The notes below the pieces were generated by a model. It did not search any database, was not told the DNA's origin, and saw nothing but the letters and a program-made list of their open reading frames with translations. A DNA stretch of 64,000 nucleotides from Lichenicola sp050954785 (GTDB lineage: Bacteria > Pseudomonadota > Alphaproteobacteria > Acetobacterales > Acetobacteraceae), in the NCBI GenBank assembly GCA_050954785.1, contig JBPBQO010000127.1, positions 1-64,000 on the forward strand, written 5' to 3'. Made by a program: the position numbers and the translations under genes. Position 1 is the first letter of the stretch, and each line of letters opens with the position of its first letter. Below are positions 17,672 to 26,465 of the stretch, one piece after another.

Positions 17672-18928
17672 ATGAAGGTCGTCGTGCTCGGCGGCGGCGT
17701 CATCGGCGTGACGTCCGCCTGGTATCTCGCGCGCCTCGGCCACGAGGTCGAGCTGATCGACCGGCAGCCGGGCGTGGCGATGGAAACCAGCTTCGCCAAT
17801 GCGGGACAGGTGTCGCCCGGCTATTCGACGCCGTGGGCCGCACCCGGCCTGCCGATCAAGGCGATCGGCTGGATGATGCGCAAGCACAGCCCGCTGCTGA
17901 TCCGCGCACGCCTCGATATCGCGATGGTCCGCTGGATGGGCCAATTGCTGGCGAACTGCACCGAGGAGGCCTACGAGCGCAACAAGAGCCGGATGCTGCG
18001 GCTGGCCGAATACAGCCGCGACTGCCTCGACGATCTCCGGCACGAGACCGGCATCACCTACGACGACGGTCAGGCCGGGCTGATCCAGTTGTTCCGCACC
18101 CAGTCCCAGCTCGATCACGCGGCGGACGACATGCGCATCCTGGCAGCCGGCGGCGTTCCGCACGAGCTGCTCGACCAGGCCGGCGTGGTGCGGCACGAGC
18201 CGGGGCTGGCGCATTCCATCCAGTTGCTGAAGGGCGGGCTGCGCCTGCCTGGCGACCAGTCCGGCGATGCGCACCTGTTCACCAGGCGCCTGGCCGACAT
18301 GGCCGCCGCCGCGGGGGTACGGTTCCGGCTGGGGGTCGGCATCGAGCGGCTGCTGCATGGGCCGGACCTGATCGACGGCGTGCAGACGAGCCAGGGCATC
18401 GTTACCGGCGACGCCTACCTGGCGGCGACCGGCGTGCATACCGTGAAGCTGCTGCGCCCGCTCGGGCTGCGGCTGCCGGTGTATCCGGTGAAGGGGTATT
18501 CGCTCACCATTCCCCTGACCGACCCGTCGCGGGCACCGACATCGACGGTGAACGACGAGACCTACAAGGTTGCGATGACCCGACTGGGCGACCGCATCCG
18601 GGTCGGTGGCACGGCGGAACTCGCCGGCTACGATCTTCGGCTGCGACCGGAGCGACGCGAGACGCTGGCGCTGTCGTTCGGCGAATTGTTCGGCGGCGGC
18701 GACCTGGAACGCGCCACCTACTGGACCGGGCTGAGGCCGAACACGCCGGACGGTACCCCGATCGTCGGCAGCTCGGGACGGTACCGGAACCTGTGGCTGA
18801 ACACCGGCCACGGCACGCTGGGCTGGACCATGGCCTGCGGCTCAGGCCGGCTGATCGCCGACCTGATATCCGACCGGCGCCCGAACATCGAGCACGAGGA
18901 TCTGGCGCTGTCCCGCTACGCGACCTGA
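17672..18928 (+). CDS. dadA: D-amino acid dehydrogenase
   Basis: A 418-residue FAD enzyme that oxidises D-amino acids, mainly D-alanine to pyruvate, and passes electrons to the respiratory chain at the inner membrane. The Rossmann FAD site VVVLGGGVIGVTSAWYLA is at the N-terminus. The DadA-type segment FANAGQVSPGYSTPWAAPG follows at about residue 41, and the C-terminal WTGLRPNTPDGTPIVG is complete. Neighbouring alr suggests an alanine-catabolic or D-alanine-balancing pair. Its last 13 bases overlap the 3' end of the convergent unknown gene, so any terminator must lie inside coding sequence. Confidence 0.93.
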   Translation: MKVVVLGGGVIGVTSAWYLARLGHEVELIDRQPGVAMETSFANAGQVSPGYSTPWAAPGLPIKAIGWMMRKHSPLLIRARLDIAMVRWMGQLLANCTEEAYERNKSRMLRLAEYSRDCLDDLRHETGITYDDGQAGLIQLFRTQSQLDHAADDMRILAAGGVPHELLDQAGVVRHEPGLAHSIQLLKGGLRLPGDQSGDAHLFTRRLADMAAAAGVRFRLGVGIERLLHGPDLIDGVQTSQGIVTGDAYLAATGVHTVKLLRPLGLRLPVYPVKGYSLTIPLTDPSRAPTSTVNDETYKVAMTRLGDRIRVGGTAELAGYDLRLRPERRETLALSFGELFGGGDLERATYWTGLRPNTPDGTPIVGSSGRYRNLWLNTGHGTLGWTMACGSGRLIADLISDRRPNIEHEDLALSRYAT

Positions 18929-21357
18929 AAGTTCGCCGTCCTGGCCCGGACGGCGTTCGAGGTGACGACGACCGGGTTCAGGCGTGTGTCGACGTGGTTG
19001 GCGATCAGCGTCCGGACCTGCGCGAACACCATGGTTTCGTCGAGCATGTAGTTGCTGCGATCGCCGGCGGTCGCGCCCGGCTTGACGATGTCGGTGGCCG
19101 ATGCGGCTGCGTTGAATATCATCGGGCTCGGGTCGTCCATGGCCGCCGGATGGTTGTAGATCTCGAGGTCGCCCCGTTCCTCCAGGTTCCAGCGACCGGA
19201 CGTGACGAGACCCGGCGTGTTGCAGACCCAACGATATTTGGCGAGTGCCGCGCCCCAGGGCGCTACGAAAAAGTCCGCCTTGCTGCACCAGACGACGCTC
19301 TCCAGCACCGGCCTGTCGATGTTGTTGACGATGGAGACTGCAGTTCCGCGATAACGCCGTTCCAGCAGCTCGGCGATCACCAACTCGCGCTGCATGAAGC
19401 TGGAGCTGCCGTTCGGCGTGTCGCCGAAGCTCGTATAGGTGGAGCCGGGCTCGTCGCCCATGCTGTTGTGGCCGTCGATGACGATCGTCACCGTGCCGAG
19501 CTGGTTCGCCAGCATGGAAACGAGACGGTCGGCGAACCCGCCCATGTCCTCGATCGTGCGGTTGCCCATCCGCAGCCCGATGACCACGACCGCTCCTTCG
19601 GCATGGGCCTGCGCCGCGCGCGAGACAGGCCCCTGCCACCGCGCGGACCGGCGCAGCGAGGCGCCGATGCGGCGGCGGACCTGGCCGGGCACGCTGATCC
19701 CGGTGGATTTGATGACGCTCTGCCGGTTCCGATAGAAGTGCGGAATATGCGCGCTGAAGGATCCGGTGCTCCTGACGACCTTGCCGGCGAGCTCGGGAAA
19801 GATCTCGTCGATCGGCCCGTAGATTTCCGGGTGGTGCCGAGTATCGAAGACGTAGCAGCGCGGCAGGTCCTTGGCCGGAAATGCATCGACCATATAGGAA
19901 AGGCCACTCAGATCCTGCCACACGAAATGTCCGAGATGGATCGCGTGAAGACCCCGGAAGGCATGCACGATCTCAGTCGGAGGCTGTTGCAGGCTCGGCA
20001 CCAGATCGGCGCCGTAGAGCGTGACATGCCGCAGCAGGAGCTGGCCCGCCTTTTCGGTGTAGGAACGGGCAACCTGAAGTGACGCTGCGTCGACGCCGAC
20101 GACGAGATCGGCAGACGGAAAATAGAGTGCGAAGCTCCGGAAAAACCACTCGAGGGCGATGACATAGAAGGTCAGGCCATGCCGCTCATCGTGCAGCTGA
20201 TAGGCAAAACACAGATCGTCGATATAGAACGTCTTCGGAACGACGACGATGTCCTGCCCATCGACCGGAGAGGGCCAGATCATCGTGCCGGTGCCGATCT
20301 GTCTGAACAGCTCGTCGCGCAGAAATCGCAGGCAGGTCCGGCGTGCATGGTCGGGATCGATCACGACCTTGCCGCCACCGGCCACCGGCACCGAATAGCT
20401 CATCGGCGCTGTTGGCGAGTCGGTCAGCGCCCAGTTATGCGCAGGCCGATCATTCAGGCCGGCACACAGGAAATAGAAACTCAGCAGGTCATCACGCGAC
20501 ATTTGCGCCATGTCCAGGAAACGGCTCGTGTCCGGCGTCAGCGTCAGCGCAGGCGCCATGATCACCCGGTCCCGGAGCTCGTCGAACAGGGACATGCAAA
20601 GGCACTGCAGATGCAGCCGCATCGCACCCGAAAGCTGGAGCGCGCTGTTGCCGAGCATCTCGATCTGCCGGTCGACGTACCAGACGCCCTGGTGCCCCTC
20701 CTCGTGCAGCAGCTCGAGGACGATGACCGGGGCGAACAACGTGGTGACCCGGTCGACGCGCCAGCCGGCTCCGAGTTGGATGGGCTGGCCGCCCTGGGTA
20801 ATGGCGAAATGCTCAGGTGGCGCCATGCGGGCATCGGGGGCCAACAGGAGCTGCGAACGATCCTGGACCGGTCCAAGCTCCGCATCCGACAGCATGGTCG
20901 TCCGGTCGATAGCGCAGATAGTTTTGGCGAGCTCGCGCCTGATGTCGAGATGAACCAGCAGCAGCGCCGTCACGGAGGCCGGCTGCACGCAGGCGATGCC
21001 GGGTGCCGCCATCGCCCGCAGCCAGTTCAGCATCGGACGGCCACGCCGGCACACCGCTTCGAACAGATGCGCGGGCAAAGCCGTGAAATCGTTGCCGATG
21101 AACATGCCATCGGTGTCGAGCAGCCAGAAGGCGGCCTGGCCGCTCTCATGGAGGAACTCCAGCAGCAGCACCGGATGCAGCACGGTCAGGACCAGACCCG
21201 GCCGCCAGCCCTCGGCGAACGATTTCAGCGGACCCTGGCTGTTGACCAGCGGCATGTCGAAGCCGGGCATCAGACGCAGGTGATAGATGCCGTCCCGCAG
21301 CACGACCGCGTCGTGCACGACGGGCGCCAGCACGGAAATCTGTTCACGGGTCAACAT
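18916..21357 (-). CDS. Unrecognised 813-residue protein with a duplicated N-terminal module and a glycosyltransferase-like C-terminus
   Basis: I do not recognise this protein as a named family. No signal peptide or membrane helix is evident. Two modules in the N-terminal part are clearly related: residues 50-89 and 198-237 align without gaps with 17 of 40 identities, sharing GWR, P-V...LE.LHE.G, W..D and GN. A more distant third copy may be near YQLHDERHGLTFYV in the middle. The C-terminal third looks like a nucleotide-sugar-binding half of a GT-B glycosyltransferase, with VVVIGLRMGNRT, TIVIDGHNS and ADFFVAPWGAALAKY, resembling the GT61 'H/WGA.L' region. This is suggestive only. ATG at 21357 follows AGGTAGGGA; ATG at 21381 lacks a site. 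It stands alone between dadA (convergent) and a small exported protein. Confidence 0.75.
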   Translation of the reverse strand: MLTREQISVLAPVVHDAVVLRDGIYHLRLMPGFDMPLVNSQGPLKSFAEGWRPGLVLTVLHPVLLLEFLHESGQAAFWLLDTDGMFIGNDFTALPAHLFEAVCRRGRPMLNWLRAMAAPGIACVQPASVTALLLVHLDIRRELAKTICAIDRTTMLSDAELGPVQDRSQLLLAPDARMAPPEHFAITQGGQPIQLGAGWRVDRVTTLFAPVIVLELLHEEGHQGVWYVDRQIEMLGNSALQLSGAMRLHLQCLCMSLFDELRDRVIMAPALTLTPDTSRFLDMAQMSRDDLLSFYFLCAGLNDRPAHNWALTDSPTAPMSYSVPVAGGGKVVIDPDHARRTCLRFLRDELFRQIGTGTMIWPSPVDGQDIVVVPKTFYIDDLCFAYQLHDERHGLTFYVIALEWFFRSFALYFPSADLVVGVDAASLQVARSYTEKAGQLLLRHVTLYGADLVPSLQQPPTEIVHAFRGLHAIHLGHFVWQDLSGLSYMVDAFPAKDLPRCYVFDTRHHPEIYGPIDEIFPELAGKVVRSTGSFSAHIPHFYRNRQSVIKSTGISVPGQVRRRIGASLRRSARWQGPVSRAAQAHAEGAVVVIGLRMGNRTIEDMGGFADRLVSMLANQLGTVTIVIDGHNSMGDEPGSTYTSFGDTPNGSSSFMQRELVIAELLERRYRGTAVSIVNNIDRPVLESVVWCSKADFFVAPWGAALAKYRWVCNTPGLVTSGRWNLEERGDLEIYNHPAAMDDPSPMIFNAAASATDIVKPGATAGDRSNYMLDETMVFAQVRTLIANHVDTRLNPVVVTSNAVRARTANFQVA

Positions 21358-21475
21358 GGGAGTATCCCTACCTTGCGGCATGCACCAGCCGGTCGATGCA
21401 ACGTCGCGTTCCGCAACGTTACACTTCCAATCAGAACAAGGGCGGGTAATTCGTCGACTTGAGGCGGAACTTCCG

Positions 21476-21928
21476 TCAAGGGAAGGAGTTCGGGTTCCCG
21501 AAGCCGGTATTTCCGTAGCGATCCCGCTCAGCGCCGCCGGTGATGCTCAGCGTCATGTGACGTGCGATCTCGGTCTCGACGCCCACGGCGACGCTGCTGC
21601 CGCTGACCACCGGCCGGCCATGCCAGCGTGGCCCTTGCCCGGTTCCAAGTTCCACGAAGGCGCGGGTTCTGCCGCCGAGCAACCCGCTATCCATCCGGAT
21701 CGCGCTGCTGCGGTATCCGCCCGAACCGAACGACTGGCTGACGACGCCGCCGGCCAGCAGCGACGGCGGCGCCAGGGAAGGTGCCAGAGAATAGGAGCCT
21801 GGATCCCGCAGCAGGCTGTCGTCCTGTAAAGTGCCCGCACGGGCCGGCGCGCCGCATGCCATCCCGGCCAGCAACGCTGCAAGCAGCATCGGCCGGACCG
21901 GGATGGCGTTGCGGTACGCCGGTCGCAT
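21476..21928 (-). CDS. Small exported protein of unknown function, coupled to pyk
   Basis: A 150-residue protein with a good signal peptide (basic start, PMLLAALLAGMACGAPARA, probable cleavage after ARA). The mature part is rich in Gly and Ser with alternating hydrophobic residues (GVVSQSFGSG, MDSGLLGGRTRAFVEL, SGSSVAVGVETEIARHMTL), which could form beta strands of a small surface or outer-membrane protein. I see no family motif. The ATG at 21928 overlaps the pyk stop by one base (TGATG), so it is probably translated from the pyk message. The reading frame upstream of the ATG is only a shadow of pyk. Confidence 0.6.
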   Translation of the reverse strand: MRPAYRNAIPVRPMLLAALLAGMACGAPARAGTLQDDSLLRDPGSYSLAPSLAPPSLLAGGVVSQSFGSGGYRSSAIRMDSGLLGGRTRAFVELGTGQGPRWHGRPVVSGSSVAVGVETEIARHMTLSITGGAERDRYGNTGFGNPNSFP

Positions 21929-23382
21929 CAGGCGCCGACCTTCACCACCCGCAGGGTGTTGGTTGTGCCGGCACGGCCGAACGGCACGCCGGCGACGATC
22001 ACCAGCAGGTCGCCGACCCCGGCGACACCCGCCTGCTTGGCCATCTCGACCGCGGACTCGACCACGTGCTCGATGGTCTCGTTCGGCTCGCTCTGGTCCA
22101 GCGCCATCGCCTGCACGCCCCAGGCGACGGACAGCCTGCGCGCCGCCGCGACGTTGCCGGCAATGCCCAGCACCGGGCATGCCGGACGCTCGCGGGAAAT
22201 GCGCACGGCACTCCGGCCGGACAGGGTGTAGGCGACGATCGCCGCCGCCCCGATCGTTTCGGCCACCTGCTGGGCCGCGAAGGCGATCGCGTCCGAGGTC
22301 GAATTCTCGGGAGCCGGACGGGTGGTTTTCTGCAGCGCCTGCCAGGTCGCGTCGGCTTCCACCTGGGCGACGATGCGCTTCATGATGGAGACCGCCTCGA
22401 TCGGATACTGGCCGACCGCGGTTTCGCCCGACAGCATCACCGCATCGGCGCCGTCGAACACGGCGGTCGCCACGTCGGACGCCTCGGCACGGGTCGGCGC
22501 CGGCGCGGAGATCATGCTCTCCAGCATCTGCGTCGCCACGACCACCGGAAGACCGAGCAGGCGTGCCTCGCGGACGATCCGCTTCTGTTCCAGCGGCACC
22601 CGCTCCGGCGGCAGCTCGACGCCGAGATCGCCACGCGCGACCATCACCGCGTCCGACAGGCGCAGGATCGCATCGAGATTGTCCAGTGCCTGCGGCTTCT
22701 CGACCTTGGTCATGATCCAGGCGCGACCACCGATCAGGGCGCGGGCCTCCTCGACATCCGCGGCTGTCTGGACGAACGACAGGCCGATATAGTCGACGCC
22801 GTTCTGAAGGGCGAACTCGAGGTCGGCACGGTCCTTCAGCGTCAGCGCCGGGATCGGCAGCACGACATCCGGCACGTTCACGCCCTTGCGGTCCGACAGG
22901 AACCCACCGGTGACGATCTCGGTCACGAGCCGATCGGAGAAGCATTTGGAGACCCGAAGCCGCAGCCGTCCGTCATCGAGCAGCAGGAACGAGCCGACCG
23001 TCGCGGCCTGGATGATTTCCGGATGCGGAAGCTGCACGCGGCGCGAGGTGCCCGCTTCCGAGTCCAGATCGAGGATGAACTCGTCGCCAGGTACCAGCGG
23101 CGCGCGTCCGCCTTCGAACAGGCCGACACGCAGTTTCGGCCCCTGCACGTCGGCCAGGATCCCGATCGGCCGGCCGCGGCGCTGCTCGACCGCACGGACC
23201 GCGGCGATTCGGGCGCCATGCTCGGAGTGCAGGCCATGGGAGAAATTGATCCGGAACAGGTCGGCGCCGGCCTCTGCCAGGGCCGCGATCCGCTCCTCGG
23301 AGCTGCAGACCGGGCCGAGCGTGGCAACGATCTTGGTGCGTCTGCTCAGCAGTGACATCGATGATGAAGAGAATGCCGACAA
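21928..23382 (-). CDS. pyk: Pyruvate kinase
   Basis: A 484-residue pyruvate kinase, converting phosphoenolpyruvate and ADP to pyruvate and ATP in glycolysis. RRTKIVATLGP opens the barrel, INFSHG follows. IMTKVEKPQAL contains the catalytic lysine, ARGDLGVELP binds Mg2+, and DVATAVFDGADAVMLSGETA is the signature helix (shown in part). A TTG at 23382 is the likely start because a perfect AGGAGG lies seven bases upstream; the ATG at 23358 (MSLLSRRTKI) has no such site. The gene follows the SH3 protein gene by 47 bases and its stop overlaps the start of the next small exported protein. Confidence 0.95.
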   Translation of the reverse strand: MSAFSSSSMSLLSRRTKIVATLGPVCSSEERIAALAEAGADLFRINFSHGLHSEHGARIAAVRAVEQRRGRPIGILADVQGPKLRVGLFEGGRAPLVPGDEFILDLDSEAGTSRRVQLPHPEIIQAATVGSFLLLDDGRLRLRVSKCFSDRLVTEIVTGGFLSDRKGVNVPDVVLPIPALTLKDRADLEFALQNGVDYIGLSFVQTAADVEEARALIGGRAWIMTKVEKPQALDNLDAILRLSDAVMVARGDLGVELPPERVPLEQKRIVREARLLGLPVVVATQMLESMISAPAPTRAEASDVATAVFDGADAVMLSGETAVGQYPIEAVSIMKRIVAQVEADATWQALQKTTRPAPENSTSDAIAFAAQQVAETIGAAAIVAYTLSGRSAVRISRERPACPVLGIAGNVAAARRLSVAWGVQAMALDQSEPNETIEHVVESAVEMAKQAGVAGVGDLLVIVAGVPFGRAGTTNTLRVVKVGA

Positions 23383-23429
23383 GGATTAACCTCCTGTCCA
23401 ATGTTCGGGCTATGCGGAATGGCGTCTGG

Positions 23430-24293
23430 TCAGGGCGGCAGGATGGTTTCGCCTGGGAGCAGGCCCCAAAAGGCACTCCGCAGCAGCCACCCTGAATACG
23501 CCTTGAGACTGACCCTGCACCAGTCGGAGCCTGCAGGGCACGTGCGGATACGGCCTATTACGCCCGGCTTCAAGATCGCGACCACCGCAGCGTCCGGTTT
23601 CGGTTCGATTCGTAGCACCTGATTACGGGAAGCAACCGGGGTTTCCGCGGATGCGGTGAGGGTTTCCGCTGCCGGCTGGGCGATCGTCGCGGCGACGACC
23701 ACGAAGCTGCGGCTACCGACCAGGGTCGCCTGGTGGACCCATCCCTTCACCCCATCGGAATCCTCGATCAGCCGCCAGACGTCGAACTCGCGCTCGATCT
23801 CCACCGGCAGGTCGCGCCGCTTGTAGACCCACTGGATCGGATAGCGGGTGCCGGGCCCGCCGCGCAGGTTGACATCGTCCGCCCGCAGCGAGGCGAAGCG
23901 CGGGATCGGCAACCCGGTGTTGGTGCCCTTGAGCGCCACCGGGGGAACGACGGGAGCGGCCACCACCGGCACCGGCGGTGGTACGGGCGGTGGTGTCGGA
24001 TGCCGGACCGGATGGGTGACGACCGGGTGGCCATGGTGCGCCGGACGCGCCGCATGAGCCGGATGCTCCGGACGGGCGGCATGGTGCGACGTCTCGGTGT
24101 GCCTGGTGGGCTTGGGATGCAGGACCAGGTGATGCGGTGGGGGCAACGCCGCCGGGTTCCCGAGCGACGACTGGGCGGCGGCACCGGTGGGAAGCAGCAG
24201 GCCGATCGAGAGCATCGCCCCACCGGCCTTTCGCCAGCGGTTCGGGGCGCCGACAAGGCTTTGGATCAGGCGACGCAGACGAACGACAGGCAT
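23430..24293 (-). CDS. Exported protein with two bacterial SH3-type domains
   Basis: A 287-residue protein with an N-terminal hydrophobic stretch ending LLLPTGAAAQ that looks like an export signal after an unusually long basic leader. Next comes a His/Pro-rich low-complexity linker (about residues 50-110, many HP, HH and PPP pairs). Two SH3-like modules follow: the first from about 125 (LRADDVNLRGGPGTRYPI...GVKGWVHQ) and the second near the C-terminus (VLRIEPKPDAAVVAIL...GWLLRSAFWG). Such domains usually bind peptidoglycan or murein peptides. ATG at 24293 was chosen; a GTG at 24314 is possible. It lies upstream of pyk on the same strand. Confidence 0.8.
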   Translation of the reverse strand: MPVVRLRRLIQSLVGAPNRWRKAGGAMLSIGLLLPTGAAAQSSLGNPAALPPPHHLVLHPKPTRHTETSHHAARPEHPAHAARPAHHGHPVVTHPVRHPTPPPVPPPVPVVAAPVVPPVALKGTNTGLPIPRFASLRADDVNLRGGPGTRYPIQWVYKRRDLPVEIEREFDVWRLIEDSDGVKGWVHQATLVGSRSFVVVAATIAQPAAETLTASAETPVASRNQVLRIEPKPDAAVVAILKPGVIGRIRTCPAGSDWCRVSLKAYSGWLLRSAFWGLLPGETILPP

Positions 24294-24371
24294 GTGCCAT
24301 CCGTGCCAAGACACGCGCCCGAGAGCAAGACCTGCAATCGAGGTCGAGGCCAGCCGCCGGACGGCGGGAGG

Positions 24372-24767
24372 TCAGATCGACAGCATCTGCCCGTTGCCGA
24401 CGGCAGCGAGGAAGGTCGGCACGCCGACCCGCTCGACCTCGTCCAGCAGCATCGCGACCGGCAGCGCCATCGCCAGCAGACCGGCTTCGCAGGCCATCAG
24501 CCTTACCCCCAGCGGCAGCAGGGTTTCCCGCAACGGCGCGAAACCGACCACGCCTCGCGCCCGGAAGATCGCGTCGGCATCGCTGCCGGACAGGCCGGAC
24601 CAGTCCCGGCAGAGCGCATGCAGCCCGCCATGCGTGGCGAACAGCACGACCGGACGATCGAGGGATGCGGCGCTGACCGCCATCACCAGCGCGTGGTGGG
24701 CGCGGTCGTAGGCGCCGCTGACCAGCATGATGCCGAGAACGGGTGGCATGCCGGGTTGCTCAGGCAT
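24372..24767 (-). CDS. DsrE-family-like small protein
   Basis: A 131-residue protein with the DsrE/DsrF-like Rossmann layout: LGIMLVSGAYDRAHHALVMAV, then RPVVLFATHGGLHAL, and LMACEAGLLAMA as the strand with a conserved cysteine. Relatives are small sulphur-trafficking or peroxiredoxin-like proteins that are poorly characterised. The ATG at 24767 overlaps the 3' end of the MoeB/ThiF gene by eight bases, so the two are likely co-translated; an ATG at residue 7 is an alternative. Pairing with a ThiF/MoeB-type activating enzyme fits a sulphur-transfer role, which is inference. Confidence 0.7.
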   Translation of the reverse strand: MPEQPGMPPVLGIMLVSGAYDRAHHALVMAVSAASLDRPVVLFATHGGLHALCRDWSGLSGSDADAIFRARGVVGFAPLRETLLPLGVRLMACEAGLLAMALPVAMLLDEVERVGVPTFLAAVGNGQMLSI

Positions 24768-25551
24768 GCGCGGACAGATCGTGAATGCGCGGATGCGTGC
24801 CGCAGAGCGGACACTCCGGATCGGGCTTCAGCCGGAACACATGGAAGCGCACGGCAAGCGCGTCCCAGGCCAGCACGCGCCCGGACAGGCCTTCGCCGAG
24901 GCCGACGATTTCCTTGATCACCTCGGTCGCCTGCAACGTGCCCATCACCCCGGTGACCGCGCCGAGCACACCGGCTTCGGCACAGGACTGCACCGTTCCC
25001 GGCGGCGGCGGCGCGGGATAGAGGCATCGATAGCAGGGACCGCCGAGATGCGGCTTGAAAGTCGAGAGCTGGCCCTCGAAGCGCGATACCGAGGCCGAGA
25101 TCAGGGTGCGCCGGCCCAGGGCGCAAGCATCCGCCAGCAGGTAGCGGGTCGCGAAATTGTCGCTGCCGTCGCAGACGATGTCGTACTGGGCGATCACGCC
25201 GGCCACGGTCGCCGCATCGAGCCGATACGGATGCTGGCGGATCTCCACGAACGGATTGAGCGCAGCCAGGGCCTCGGTTGCGGAGGCGACCTTACCCTGC
25301 CCGATCCGGCCGGTGCTATGGATGATCTGGCGCTGGAGGTTCGACAGCTCGACGACGTCGTCATCCACGAGGCCGATGGTGCCGATGCCCGCCGCCGCCA
25401 GGTAGAGCGCCAGCGGCGCGCCGAGGCCACCCGCGCCGACCACCAGCACTTTCGCGTCGCGAAGCTGTGCCTGGCCGATGCCGCCGACCTCGCCCAGCAG
25501 GATATGACGCGAATACCGCTGAATCTCGTCTTCGGAAAAATCCAGGTTCAT
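24760..25551 (-). CDS. moeB: MoeB/ThiF-type adenylyltransferase (E1-like)
   Basis: A 263-residue E1-like enzyme that adenylates the C-terminus of a ubiquitin-like sulphur carrier such as MoaD or ThiS. RYSRHILLGEVGGIGQ is the family start, VVGAGGLGAPLALYLAAAG is the nucleotide-binding loop, and DNFATRYLLADAC and QLSTF follow. Zinc cysteine pairs are present as CYRC and CPLC. Two other cysteines in the QSCAEAGVLG region are typical. There is no rhodanese extension. Whether it serves molybdopterin or thiamine synthesis cannot be told because no moa, moe or thi gene is next to it, so the symbol is provisional. Confidence 0.85.
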   Translation of the reverse strand: MNLDFSEDEIQRYSRHILLGEVGGIGQAQLRDAKVLVVGAGGLGAPLALYLAAAGIGTIGLVDDDVVELSNLQRQIIHSTGRIGQGKVASATEALAALNPFVEIRQHPYRLDAATVAGVIAQYDIVCDGSDNFATRYLLADACALGRRTLISASVSRFEGQLSTFKPHLGGPCYRCLYPAPPPPGTVQSCAEAGVLGAVTGVMGTLQATEVIKEIVGLGEGLSGRVLAWDALAVRFHVFRLKPDPECPLCGTHPRIHDLSAHA

Positions 25552-25771
25552 TCCGGAAACCCGACTTCACCAGGAGCGACGACCGCCCGGGTTAACGAGG
25601 GACTCATCGTTTGCATCGCATGATCCATCGGCGGCCAAAGGGGATCGGCAGATCTGTCGCGGAGCAGAATATACCGATCACGATTGTCTTCATGATGTTA
25701 CTTGACCGCCACAGATGGGACGGAAGATAGTAGGACATAGCAGACCCTCCAATCCAGCAAGGGCGGAATCG

Positions 25772-26371
25772 ATGGTACGTCGATCACTCCAATCCCGAGT
25801 TCTTCGAACCACCCGTATCCCTTTCGCTTGTCTGGTCGCGTCGCTCAGTCTGTATGCCGCCTCGCCGTTCATGACCTTGTGGTCGGTGGCTTCGGCTCTC
25901 CAAAATCATGATGTCGGCACTATCCAGGGCGCGCTCGACTGGCGCACCGTACGAACCGGTCTCAAGAACGATCTGGGGCCCGACGCGTCGGTCAGGCTGG
26001 CCAGCACGAGCCGTGTCGCGCCCGTGCAGGACGAGCTTCCGGATTTCGGCAATTCGTTCGCGAAAACCATTGTTTCGCGTGTGGTCGACGATGTCATCAC
26101 TCCGGAACATCTGGTGGCGATGCTGATTCGTACCGAGCCTTCAAGGCATGCCGTCCCTGTGAGCGGTTCAAGCGCATTGTCGATGCTGGGCCGGGTCGAT
26201 CATGTGAGGTTCGTCGGCCCCAACCGGTTCGAGGCCTCCGTGCGGCTGGAAGATGATCCCAAGGCGGTCCCGGTGACGGTATCGATGCGGATCGAGAAGT
26301 GGCAGTGGAAGATCACCCGTATCCAGATGCCGGATCAGTTCCTGAGCAAGCACGCCGGCGAGCGCACCTGA
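25772..26371 (+). CDS. DUF2939-type protein
   Basis: A 199-residue protein with one N-terminal hydrophobic anchor (IPFACLVASLSLYAASPFMTLW) followed by the DUF2939 pattern: an ASPFMTLWSVASALQNHDV stretch, then DWRTVRTGLKNDL and the C-terminal RFEASVRLEDD...WKITRIQMP. Function is unknown; such proteins are probably periplasmic or membrane-tethered. The ATG at 25772 is preceded by GGGCGGA. The frame extends to an ATG at 25715 with no binding site. It is a single gene flanked by a divergent moeB and a convergent AGE-family gene, with a seven-base-pair hairpin (26394-26411) after it. Confidence 0.75.
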   Translation: MVRRSLQSRVLRTTRIPFACLVASLSLYAASPFMTLWSVASALQNHDVGTIQGALDWRTVRTGLKNDLGPDASVRLASTSRVAPVQDELPDFGNSFAKTIVSRVVDDVITPEHLVAMLIRTEPSRHAVPVSGSSALSMLGRVDHVRFVGPNRFEASVRLEDDPKAVPVTVSMRIEKWQWKITRIQMPDQFLSKHAGERT

Positions 26372-26393
26372 TCAGGGCGCCGTCGCGCGCCTG

Positions 26394-26411
26394 GAGGATC
26401 TTCCGATCCTC
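26394..26411. terminator. Short perfect hairpin between two convergent genes
   Basis: A seven-base inverted repeat (GAGGATC / GATCCTC) with a four-base loop, 22 bases past the DUF2939 stop and 54 bases before the end of the convergent AGE-family gene. There is no U-run on either side, so a terminator role is plausible but weak. Confidence 0.35.
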
Positions 26412-26465
26412 TAGGTCATTGGTTTAGCGAGCACCTTTACCCGATCGAATAGTAAGACGATCGGA

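Noticed and set aside
17833..20082. A 749-codon plus-strand frame across dadA and the unknown protein gene
   Set aside because: It covers an out-of-frame part of dadA and the antisense of the next gene. No domain or start signal; typical GC-rich shadow.
21398..21419. Direct repeat GCAACGT...GCAACGT upstream of the 813-residue protein gene
   Set aside because: Only seven bases long, 15 apart, in GC-rich DNA; could occur by chance, with no known regulator pattern.
21781..23355. A 524-codon plus-strand frame opposite pyk
   Set aside because: Antisense of pyruvate kinase; shadow composition only.
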